Of a DNA stretch of 64,000 nt, positions 56,252 to 63,296 are shown piece by piece. Below the pieces are notes generated by a model, which saw only the letters and a list, made by a program, of their open reading frames with translations, searched no databases and was not told the origin of the DNA. The position numbers and the translations under genes were made by a program. The DNA comes from Methylomonas sp. 11b (lineage in GTDB: Bacteria; Pseudomonadota; Gammaproteobacteria; Methylococcales; Methylomonadaceae): assembly GCF_000515215.1 (NCBI RefSeq), contig NZ_KI911557.1, forward strand, positions 248,001-312,000, given 5' to 3'. Each line of letters opens with the position of its first letter. The stretch's first letter is position 1.

Positions 56252-56513
56252 ATTTAGGTTTGCCGTTGCGTCCGCCTATTGCCGTATTAGGGGGGGGTAA
56301 TAAATCGGAAACAGGACGCGACTCAGCCCATTCTTCAATTTCGCGTAGTAACCAGCAGGAACGGCGTGCAGATGCTTTACGAGGCTTAGGGAACTCATCG
56401 GCACGAATCAATGATTGGATGGTAGATTCAGAAAGCCCTGTGACTTCTGAAACCGCCTCAAGATCAATCATGATGGGTCTCAATACCGACTGACGTTTCT
56501 GGGAGTTACTCAT
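56211..56513 (-). CDS. AlpA / excisionase-like helix-turn-helix regulator
   Basis: A 100-residue protein with a MerR-type short HTH: DLEAVSEVTGLSESTIQSLI, then FPKPRKASARRSCWLLREIEEWAESRP, the typical AlpA layout. The C-terminal tail is basic and rich in Pro and Asn. AlpA proteins control the integrase or excision of P4-like elements; some act as recombination directionality factors. The 3' end overlaps the integrase 3' end by 41 bases on the opposite strand. The ATG at 56513 begins MSNSQKRQS; the frame extends upstream through a tRNA-like sequence. Confidence 0.8.
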   Translation of the reverse strand: MSNSQKRQSVLRPIMIDLEAVSEVTGLSESTIQSLIRADEFPKPRKASARRSCWLLREIEEWAESRPVSDLLPPPNTAIGGRNGKPKSRNVPMTQDALTD

Positions 56514-56635
56514 GTATTTGTTGTCTACCAATAAATAGGTCGCTGGTTCGATCCGGCCTTGTTTTAAATAAAGCAATGACCGGATTGGTTGCCATTTTAT
56601 CTTACTCAGGATTCAAATATTTTTGGTTAACCTTC

Positions 56636-57103
56636 TCATAAATGTATTTTGCAGATGCTGCAGCGATCAGTGAGATCTTCACGGGCTTTTAACAAAACCC
56701 AAGATTGACATTGTGGACACTTCGAAAGTTGAACTCGTTTATCTTTGATGTCCTGTGCCACCACCCAAGCATCGGAAAACTCGAGTTGTCCCAAGGGATA
56801 TGATTTTTTATACGCATTAAAGGCAGTAATTAGCGTCTGGATTTGGCCTTCTTTCGATTTGGCCGTGGCAACCTGAAAACACACGGCGAAGATGGTTACA
56901 TCTTTATACTTACGGCGACTACCAGTCAAACCTCGGGTTGAAAACTTGATCGATCCACGGCTGGGCGATTGGCCATGTAATTGACGGTATGTCTGCCTCA
57001 GTAACTTTATCGGTACTCCCGTTGCTTGATGCACGATTTTGACTTTCGCATGGAGATTGAGCAGTTCAATTGCCAAGGTTTGCTGTTGATATTTCTTGAG
57101 CAT
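56636..57103 (-). CDS. FlhC-like transcriptional activator, second pair
   Basis: A 155-residue FlhC-family protein. AIELLNLHAKVKIVHQATGV, the LLRQTYRQLHGQSPSRGSI segment and FSTRG align by eye with the FlhC core (MELITLGARL, LYKELRGSPPPKG, FST). A C-x2-C-x15-C-x2-C zinc-binding set lies near the end (CPQC ... CSIC). FlhC works only with FlhD, forming the FlhD4C2 activator. Here its partner is the STAS-FlhD fusion gene ending 13 bases upstream. The GGGAGG site before its ATG is strong. It is shorter than E. coli FlhC (192 residues), mainly lacking the C-terminal tail. Target promoters are unknown. Confidence 0.75.
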   Translation of the reverse strand: MLKKYQQQTLAIELLNLHAKVKIVHQATGVPIKLLRQTYRQLHGQSPSRGSIKFSTRGLTGSRRKYKDVTIFAVCFQVATAKSKEGQIQTLITAFNAYKKSYPLGQLEFSDAWVVAQDIKDKRVQLSKCPQCQSWVLLKAREDLTDRCSICKIHL

Positions 57104-57115
57104 TAGCTGCCTCCC

Positions 57116-57709
57116 TTAATCAATAGTGCCGCTTAATCCAAGCATGGCTTCCACCATCGGAGGCGATTCTCTATTGATGTTTTGAATAAACTGACTCGAA
57201 AATCGAGGGGTAAAACATAGCCAGTTTGAGCGGGAAATTAAGTCAATGTCTTCTAAAGATAAACGACCAACTGCCAAGCGCATGGCCTCATCGGTAATCC
57301 CCAAGATTAATTCGGTCAGAACCGAGTTCTCCCGTGTGATTTCTCTGGCTTTGATGAGCCAAGTTTGATTCATGGCATAGATCTCTTCATCGCAACCCAG
57401 TTGATCTATCGTTGTCAGTTTGTCAAAGTAGGCCTCAAGATTTTTGAATGCTGACTGCATCATGTTGTCGACGTGCCCCGCCATATTGACTATTTTCAGT
57501 TTCGATTTCAGATAATCGGATCCGAATTCGGCGACCAGTGGCAAAAACAATTCCTGAAAGAACCCCTGCGTGATGGTTTTGACGTCCTTAAAATCAATCG
57601 TCAGCGATTGCTGATTGGCAAAGCATTCTCGGGCCAAGCGGGCTAGATTTTTGCCATGGATTGGCTGGGGTATTTGGGAATGGGTGGCTGTGACAACAAC
57701 GATATGCAT
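57116..57709 (-). CDS. STAS-like (DUF4325) - FlhD-like fusion protein
   Basis: A 197-residue protein with two parts. The first (about 1-105) has LTIDFKDVKTITQGFFQELF, then KLKIVNM, as in the STAS-like DUF4325 family. The second (about 108-175) has EIYAMNQTWLIKARE, LGITDEAMRLAVGRLSLEDI and SNWLCFTPRF, which match FlhD (IYDINLSYLLLAQ, LGINEEMATTLAALTLPQM, TNQLVCHFRF). A ribosome-binding AAGGAG lies before the ATG. Its FlhC-like partner gene starts 12 bases after it. STAS-like domains often take part in protein-protein or nucleotide control, so this could be a signal-controlled FlhD. I know of no named protein with this fusion. Confidence 0.75.
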   Translation of the reverse strand: MHIVVVTATHSQIPQPIHGKNLARLARECFANQQSLTIDFKDVKTITQGFFQELFLPLVAEFGSDYLKSKLKIVNMAGHVDNMMQSAFKNLEAYFDKLTTIDQLGCDEEIYAMNQTWLIKAREITRENSVLTELILGITDEAMRLAVGRLSLEDIDLISRSNWLCFTPRFSSQFIQNINRESPPMVEAMLGLSGTID

Positions 57710-57741
57710 GCGACTTCTCCTTAGTAGCTGATGGATCGTCT

Positions 57742-58359
57742 CTAACGAGCTCTTTGTTTGTTCAATGTGAGCATTTTTGATTTTGCGGAAACCCAGCGTC
57801 GCCGACCTGAGCGATCAGTCCACACCTCGCAGATAGGGCATTGACTAAATGCGGCTTCAGGGTGAATCATGCCTAGGTAACGGGCGCGGCAACGCCCGCA
57901 AAGAATGAAAACCAAATCACCCGCCGAGAGCAGGCTAATTAAATACCAAGCCCGGTTGATGTCTAACGGATAATGTTGGCTGGAGCGTGGTTGGATAAAT
58001 TGCCGATCGGCTAAAATTTTGGAAGCGACGTTGCTGTAGATCTCATAGGCCGTAACCAGTAAGGTTGCACTCAGGTTCGGAGTAGAAAGTCGGTGTCTGA
58101 TGTCTTCAATTATGCTTAAAAATAGCGAGGCATGAATGTTGTTGAACGCCGAGCGGATGGCCCATTGATGATCATGAGGCAGCATGCCTTGTTTGGGCGG
58201 TTGTCCTTGTACCGCTTTAGATAATTCGATGCTTTGCTTTCGGGTTAAATGGCAGAGTTGGCTGACAATCGGAGGACGTGCGCCAAGCTGGATTAGCCTT
58301 TCGGCCAATAGCAAGTCCGCGCCTATATTTGACCTGCTTTTAAAGGGCATTGGTTTCAT
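57742..58359 (-). CDS. FlhC-like transcriptional activator, first pair
   Basis: A 205-residue FlhC-family protein. It contains LLLAERLIQLGARPPIVSQL, then QSIELSKAVQGQPPKQGMLP, which follows the FlhC core (LITLGARL, LYKELRGSPPPKGMLP) closely. Near the end a C-x2-C-x16-C-x2-C set (CGRC ... CPIC) matches the FlhC zinc site. It overlaps the FlhD-like gene upstream by 20 bases, like a coupled flhDC operon. An ATG at 58350 is an alternative start. Together with that FlhD-like protein it should form an FlhDC-type complex, as do SetCD of SXT/R391 and AcaCD of IncA/C plasmids. Confidence 0.75.
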   Translation of the reverse strand: MKPMPFKSRSNIGADLLLAERLIQLGARPPIVSQLCHLTRKQSIELSKAVQGQPPKQGMLPHDHQWAIRSAFNNIHASLFLSIIEDIRHRLSTPNLSATLLVTAYEIYSNVASKILADRQFIQPRSSQHYPLDINRAWYLISLLSAGDLVFILCGRCRARYLGMIHPEAAFSQCPICEVWTDRSGRRRWVSAKSKMLTLNKQRAR

Positions 58360-58633
58360 CCGCAGTTCCAGTGATACACGGTTGGAGAAGATCCACATAG
58401 GCGACCATGGGCAAGTTGCTTGGAACATAAACCGGCAATAACTGAATCACTGCGCGACTGCTTTCGGCGTGTTCACGAAGTTGCTCCTGTGTCGTGCCGG
58501 CGAGATGGTCTATACCATTCCGATCTAATCCAAAGCGCCAGGCCGTTTCTTCAGGATTACTGCGTGCGCATTCCCTGGCTAGCATGAGATATTCGAAATT
58601 TAACCGGGCAAGATCTTCATCCAGTGTTGACAT
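58340..58633 (-). CDS. FlhD-like protein, first pair
   Basis: A 97-residue protein. LNFEYLMLARECARSNPEE, FGLDRNGIDHLAGTTQEQL and SRAVIQL follow FlhD (INLSYLLLAQRLI, LGINEEMATTLAALTLPQM, TNQLVCHF). Size fits FlhD (116-119 residues in enterobacteria). The frame is open 112 codons further upstream, but AGAGG just before 58633 and family length support this start. Its 3' end overlaps the FlhC-like gene. FlhD gives DNA-binding specificity to FlhC. Confidence 0.72.
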   Translation of the reverse strand: MSTLDEDLARLNFEYLMLARECARSNPEETAWRFGLDRNGIDHLAGTTQEQLREHAESSRAVIQLLPVYVPSNLPMVAYVDLLQPCITGTADETNAL

Positions 58634-59011
58634 AAACGCCTCTGAGTTGATTAACGACTGTTGTCGATATGCTAGGCAGGCAACGCGGAAATGTCCCGGT
58701 CGCAAAGTGACCTGATTTGGGTCACAAACCTCCGGAACCCCCGATAGATATGATTTGGCTTTGTTGAAAATAATTGTCCTATTGCGCTGGCGACGCTTTT
58801 TTCGGCAAATAACGGACGGCCAATTTGATAACGCCAGGCTAATTGCAGGGTCCAATGAATTGAATGATCCTGAAATTCTTCTAATCTCGTTCTGCTTACC
58901 AGGGACTTTGCCTACAAGAAGTAGAGCCTTAATTGGTGTTTGACCTGAATAATTGCATTCCAAAATCATTTTTATATTGCTTATCTTGAATTTGTTATGG
59001 AGGAAATTGTT
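58634..59011. promoter_or_regulatory. Divergent control region between flhD-like gene and membrane protein gene
   Basis: About 380 bases that must hold the promoters of the FlhDC-like operon (minus) and of the membrane protein transcript (plus). On the minus strand the frame is open without stop, but no protein family is visible in it. The AT-rich part at 58920-59000 is the best place for the rightward promoter. No clear operator was found. Confidence 0.4.
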
Positions 59012-59083
59012 ATGAATCGGCTATTCGCTAGCCAGACAACTACTGCTGGTTACCTGGTTTGGGGTGGTTTATGCGCGAGGTAA
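59012..59083 (+). CDS. Possible 23-codon leader peptide overlapping the next gene start
   Basis: ATGAATCGG... reads 23 codons to TAA at 59081-59083, with ATGGAGGAAATTGTT placing a perfect GGAGG before it. Its end overlaps the ATG at 59071 by 13 bases. The peptide has a short hydrophobic stretch (AGYLVWGGL). It may be a translation-coupling leader; or it may be chance. Length alone gives weak support, but the ribosome-binding site is the best in the region. Confidence 0.4.
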   Translation: MNRLFASQTTTAGYLVWGGLCAR

Positions 59084-60054
59084 TTCAATGCTTGATCGAT
59101 TGGTTGGATAGCGAGCCAAGCGATGAAAAAGGGCACCGCATATTGCGCGCGTTAGCCCAGGAATCGTTGAAGAAGTCAGAATTCGAAGAGTCGAAGCGCC
59201 GGTTCACGGCTGATGAAATCGTCGCCGCAGTCGGTGAATCTATAGGAATTTCCGATCCTAAAAAGTGGATCGACTGGCCGGGTTCATTGAAGAAATATTG
59301 CGAAACCCGAGAGCCGCAAATCTTAGAGTTTGCTCGTAAACGTGGGTTGTCTTGTTATCCAAAACCTGACCGTAAAAGCACAAAGGGCGGTCCGGGACAA
59401 CTCACGACGTTCTATATCAAGGCAGAACCGATACCGGAAATAACGGAAGAAGACCAAACGATTGACGGCGTCCTTGGCAGGAACAATGCAGCCGATTTGC
59501 AAGCCAGCTATCAAATGACTGAACTAGGTGAAGTCAAACCCAGTTGGATCGCGAGTCGGTTATTTCGGCGTGGACAAATCGAATTAAGACAATGGCATGT
59601 CTGGGTTATAGCGGGTTGGCTAGCAATCATAGCTGGGTTCTCGGTGTTAATTGCTTATGCTGGATGGCTATCGTTATCCGTACCCAGATCCGTGACAACG
59701 CAAGATTTGACATTACTGGTCAGTATTTTCGCGATTCCCTATGGTTCCTGGGTCACGATCATCAAGCCTTGGATATTATTGTTGGATGATCGAATCGTCG
59801 TAGCTCATGAACTGTTTACAAATTTTCATGAACAGTCTGCCCAGTTCGAACTGCTACGAGACGGGGATTTAAGAGTAATTCGGTTAGTTCGGTATTCGGC
59901 GGCATGTCCCATTTGTGGCGCCACTATTTATCTCGAAAAAGGCGAGCCGGATTACAGACGAAGATTGGTGGGGCGTTGTTATGAAAGCCCGAGAGAGCAT
60001 GTGTTTAGTTTTGATAGAATCACGCGTTGCGGGCGATTACTGGTTGATCGATAA
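59071..60054 (+). CDS. Unknown two-TM membrane protein with C-terminal zinc-ribbon-like motif
   Basis: A 327-residue protein that I do not recognise. The N-terminal 140 residues are soluble, charged and helical, with IDWPGSLKKYCE and RKSTKGGPGQ. Two hydrophobic helices lie at about 175-195 and 205-225. The cytoplasmic C-terminal part has ACPICGATIYL, then GRCYESPREHVF and RCGRLL, which looks like a zinc ribbon. The ATG at 59071 was chosen over a TTG four codons earlier. It lies at the right end of the island and is divergent from the FlhDC-like operon; it could be a target or a sensor for it. No relation to conjugation proteins is visible. Confidence 0.7.
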   Translation: MREVIQCLIDWLDSEPSDEKGHRILRALAQESLKKSEFEESKRRFTADEIVAAVGESIGISDPKKWIDWPGSLKKYCETREPQILEFARKRGLSCYPKPDRKSTKGGPGQLTTFYIKAEPIPEITEEDQTIDGVLGRNNAADLQASYQMTELGEVKPSWIASRLFRRGQIELRQWHVWVIAGWLAIIAGFSVLIAYAGWLSLSVPRSVTTQDLTLLVSIFAIPYGSWVTIIKPWILLLDDRIVVAHELFTNFHEQSAQFELLRDGDLRVIRLVRYSAACPICGATIYLEKGEPDYRRRLVGRCYESPREHVFSFDRITRCGRLLVDR

Positions 60055-60144
60055 CTTGTCGAGAGGAACTGCTGCCGCACAGTTTATTCTTATTTCAATA
60101 CATTTCATTTGCCCTACGACTAGCTGCGGCATACAATCGCCGCT

Positions 60145-60280
60145 GGTTTTAAGGTTCCCGCTCTTGGCGGGTGAAACTGGAAGTCGGTTAAATGCCGACG
60201 CTGCCCCCGCAACGGTAGGTGATTCGTCACGAGCCCGGAGACAGGCCTAAAACTGTAGTCAACAGTATTGCGGAGGGCGA
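60145..60280 (+). promoter_or_regulatory. Cobalamin riboswitch
   Basis: The core has GGTTCCCGC, GGGTGAAACTGGAAGTCGGT, then AATGCCGACGCTGCCCCCGC with the AACGGTAGGTG segment, and the B12 box-like GAGCCCGGAGACAGGCC. This is the standard order of the adenosylcobalamin aptamer. It lies 73 bases before cbtB, so it should shut off cobalt uptake and cobalamin synthesis when B12 is high. The expression platform is in 60250-60352. Confidence 0.92.
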
Positions 60281-60352
60281 TCTGTCAAATCGGTTTTTTT
60301 TGGTTTGTCTTTCCCTCTGTTATTCCGTCCACCTTATTCGGAACAGACAACC

Positions 60353-60529
60353 ATGAAAACACTCGCGGTATCTACCACCCTTTCTTCCTCAAAAATCCTG
60401 CCCGGCCTGAGTGCTATTGTTTTGGGCCTGACCGTCGTTTTAGGTTTGGGTTTCTTGCAGGACGCCAACAACTACCTGCATAACGCCGCCCACGACGGAC
60501 GCCATAGCGCTGCGTTTCCCTGCCATTAA
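60353..60529 (+). CDS. cbtB: Cobalt transporter subunit CbtB
   Basis: A 58-residue protein with one membrane helix (about 15-35). The C-terminus has the metal-binding histidines HNAAHDGRHSAAFPCH expected for CbtB. It works with CbtA, encoded 1 base downstream. The start at 60353 avoids 16 upstream codons that lie in the riboswitch region. Confidence 0.92.
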   Translation: MKTLAVSTTLSSSKILPGLSAIVLGLTVVLGLGFLQDANNYLHNAAHDGRHSAAFPCH

Positions 60530-60530
60530 C

Positions 60531-61178
60531 ATGGCGGATTTTCGTAGGCTGATCGCCATCTCGCTACTGGCGGGACTATTGGGCGGCTTGTTACTCAGCG
60601 TGCTACAACACTATCAAACCTTGCCCTTGATTTTGGCCGCCGAACAATTCGAAACGCCATCGGCTGAGCATGTGCATGACTGGCAACCGACGGACGGCTG
60701 GCAACGCAATGGCTTTACTTTGCTGTTCAATGGCCTGACCGGCTTCGGCTTTGCCTTGTTTATCAGTGTCGCCCTGTACTGGCGGGATCAACACGGTTAC
60801 CTGTACGGACTCGGCTGGGGTTTGGCCGGTTATTTGGTATTTTTTGTCGCGCCATCATTGGGCTTGCCGCCGGAGTTGCCGGGTACTGACAGCGCCGAAT
60901 TACATAGTCGCCAAGCGTGGTGGCTTTTTACGGCCGCCGCTACCGCGATTGGCTTGTTTGGTCTGTTTTTGACCAAACAGCGCTGGCTGCAAATCGGCGG
61001 CGCTGGCTTACTGGCCTTACCGCATCTGATCGGCGCACCGCATCCGGAGGTTGCTCAGGCTTTAGCGCCCGAAGCCTTACAACAGCATTTTGTGGTGTTG
61101 ACATCCATCAACAACGCTATTTTCTGGCTGACCTTAGGCGCAATATCGGGCCGATTGTTGCGTAAAGTAACGTTTTAG
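60531..61178 (+). CDS. cbtA: Cobalt transporter subunit CbtA
   Basis: A 215-residue membrane protein with about five helices. The N-terminal MADFRRLIAISLLAGLLGG, FNGLTGFGFALFISVALYWR, and APSLGLPPELPGTDSAELHSRQAWW follow the CbtA pattern. It imports cobalt for the corrin ring. It is 1 base after cbtB and ends next to the cobB start. Confidence 0.93.
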   Translation: MADFRRLIAISLLAGLLGGLLLSVLQHYQTLPLILAAEQFETPSAEHVHDWQPTDGWQRNGFTLLFNGLTGFGFALFISVALYWRDQHGYLYGLGWGLAGYLVFFVAPSLGLPPELPGTDSAELHSRQAWWLFTAAATAIGLFGLFLTKQRWLQIGGAGLLALPHLIGAPHPEVAQALAPEALQQHFVVLTSINNAIFWLTLGAISGRLLRKVTF

Positions 61179-61180
61179 TG

Positions 61181-62479
61181 ATGAATGCTACCGCAACACG
61201 CCATTGCCCGGCGATATTGATCAGCGCCCCTGCCTCCGGGCAAGGCAAAACCACCATAACTGCAGCTTTGGCCTATTACCATCGCCAGCAAAACCGAAAG
61301 GTACGCCTGTTCAAAACCGGCCCGGATTTTATCGATCCGCAAATCTTGAGCTTTGCTTGCGGACAACCGGTTTATCAGCTGGATTTATGGATGATGGGCG
61401 AAGCGCATTGCCGTGAGATGCTTTATAACGCCGCCGCCGACGCTGACGTTATCTTGATTGAAGGTGCCATGGGCTTGTTCGACGGCGATAGCAGCAGCGC
61501 CGATTTGGCACAAACACTAGACGTGCCTGTGGCCGTTGTCATCGATGCGGGCGGCATGGCACAAACTTTTGCCGCAGTAGCTTATGGCTTAGCCCATTAC
61601 CGTGCCAACTTACCGTTTGCCGGGGTCATCGCCAACAAAGTCGGCAGTCCTAGTCATGCCAAACTGCTAGAAGAAGCGTTGCCGAATAACATGCCTTTGC
61701 TGGTGGCGATGGCGAAAGACGACGCGGTCGGCTTACCTTCGCGACATCTGGGTTTGTTGCAGGCCGACGAAATCGGCGATCTCGATCTTCGCCTGGCGCG
61801 AGCCGCCGAATTGCTCGGCAGTCTTGCGCCGTGCCGATTGCCGGAGCCGGTCACCTTCGCGCCGATTACTACCGATCCGCCGCCGAAATTGCTGACTGGT
61901 AAGCGTATCGCGGTAGCTCGCGATGCCGCATTTTCGTTTATCTATCAAGCAAATCTGGATTGTTTGCAAGCCATGGGCGCTGAACTGACGTTTTTCTCGC
62001 CGCTTGCAGACCACGTATTACCCGAGGCAGACAGTGTTTATTTGCCCGGCGGTTACCCGGAACTACATCTCCAAACATTGGCCGACAATGTCGCCATGAA
62101 ACAAGCCTTGCAGCAACATCATCAAGCCAGTAAACCGATTTACGCCGAATGCGGCGGTTTTTTATATTTGCTGGAACGTTTGGCCGATAAACACGGCAAT
62201 GCGGCAGCGATGGCAGGATTACTACCCGGTAGCGTGCAGATGCAAAAACGGCTGGTCAATCTTGGCATGCACAGCGTGCAGTTGGAACAAGGTGAAATTC
62301 GCGGGCATAGCTTTCATCACTCGCAACTGGAAACCACACTGCAACCGTTCACCGAATCGAAGCCGCAACGCAATCGTAGTCGCAGCGAAAACTTTTACCG
62401 GGTGGGTTCGCTGCAAGGGTCTTATCTGCATAACTATTTCCCATTCAATCCGCAGGTTGCGGCTGGATTTTTTCTATGA
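61181..62479 (+). CDS. cobB/cbiA: Cobyrinate a,c-diamide synthase
   Basis: A 432-residue amidotransferase. The ATP motif is SAPASGQGKTTITAALA near the N-terminus; the glutaminase part has the nucleophile Cys in KPIYAECGGFLYLLE and HSFHHS. It turns cobyrinate into its a,c-diamide with glutamine and ATP. A GTG one codon earlier is an alternative start. Its end overlaps cobM by four bases (ATGA). Confidence 0.95.
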   Translation: MNATATRHCPAILISAPASGQGKTTITAALAYYHRQQNRKVRLFKTGPDFIDPQILSFACGQPVYQLDLWMMGEAHCREMLYNAAADADVILIEGAMGLFDGDSSSADLAQTLDVPVAVVIDAGGMAQTFAAVAYGLAHYRANLPFAGVIANKVGSPSHAKLLEEALPNNMPLLVAMAKDDAVGLPSRHLGLLQADEIGDLDLRLARAAELLGSLAPCRLPEPVTFAPITTDPPPKLLTGKRIAVARDAAFSFIYQANLDCLQAMGAELTFFSPLADHVLPEADSVYLPGGYPELHLQTLADNVAMKQALQQHHQASKPIYAECGGFLYLLERLADKHGNAAAMAGLLPGSVQMQKRLVNLGMHSVQLEQGEIRGHSFHHSQLETTLQPFTESKPQRNRSRSENFYRVGSLQGSYLHNYFPFNPQVAAGFFL

Positions 62480-63294
62480 GCGCTCACTCTATTCAGCCTA
62501 ATCAGCAGAAGGTCTGGTTTGTCGGCGCAGGTCCGGGTGACCCCGATCTAATCACCGTCAAAGGCCGCGACTTAATCGCCAAGGCTGACGCCATTTTGTT
62601 CGCCGGTTCGCTGGTACAAGCCGCCGCGACGCAATGGGCACCAAGCGCTTGCTTGATCAAAGATTCCAAAGACATGACTTTGGAGCAGATTACCAACTGG
62701 CTGACCGAACAAGCCGGTCCGGGCAAAACCGTCATTCGCCTGCAAACCGGCGACCCTGGCTTGTACGGTGCATTGATTGAAATGGTGCAACCACTGGATG
62801 CGGCCAACATTGCCGTCGAAGTAGTGCCGGGCGTCTCGTCGGCGTTTGCCGCGATGGCTTGTGCAGTCGAAAGCCTGACCTTGCCCGAAGTCACGCAGAC
62901 CGTGATTTTAACCCGTGTTGAAGGCCGCACACCGATGCCGGACGGTGAATCATTGCAAGAATTGGCCAGCCATCACACCACGCTGTGCCTGTTTTTATCG
63001 ATCACCTTGCTGCCCACGATCGAACGCGAGTTAAAAGACGCAGGTTGGTCGGATGATGCACCGGCATTGGTGGTCCACAAAGCCAGCTGGCCGGGTGAAC
63101 AACAGATTATTCGCGGCACCCTGGCTGATATTCGCGAACGCTGCCGGGCCGCCAAAATCAACAGTCAGGCCATGATCGTCATCAGCCCCACCTTGGGCGC
63201 GCGGCACTGGCCATCGTTAAAAAAATCCAAACTTTATGATGCCGGTTTTACCCATCGTTTTCGCCGCGCCGAGCGGCCTCAATCTAAGGAATAA
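62476..63294 (+). CDS. cobM/cbiF: Precorrin-4 / cobalt-precorrin-4 C11-methyltransferase
   Basis: A 272-residue SAM-dependent methyltransferase. VWFVGAGPGDPDLITVKG is the family start; ILFAGSLV, LQTGDPGLYGA and EVVPGVSSAFAAMA follow, then TRVEGRTPMPDGE. It methylates C11 of the ring. With CbiX as the next gene, the pathway is most likely the anaerobic (early cobalt insertion) one, so CbiF is the better name. Confidence 0.95.
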   Translation: MSAHSIQPNQQKVWFVGAGPGDPDLITVKGRDLIAKADAILFAGSLVQAAATQWAPSACLIKDSKDMTLEQITNWLTEQAGPGKTVIRLQTGDPGLYGALIEMVQPLDAANIAVEVVPGVSSAFAAMACAVESLTLPEVTQTVILTRVEGRTPMPDGESLQELASHHTTLCLFLSITLLPTIERELKDAGWSDDAPALVVHKASWPGEQQIIRGTLADIRERCRAAKINSQAMIVISPTLGARHWPSLKKSKLYDAGFTHRFRRAERPQSKE

Positions 63295-63296
63295 GT

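Noticed and set aside
58634..58969. A 112-codon extension before the FlhD-like gene
   Set aside because: The AGAGG site before 58633 and the normal FlhD length favour the shorter protein; the extension has no family-like sequence.
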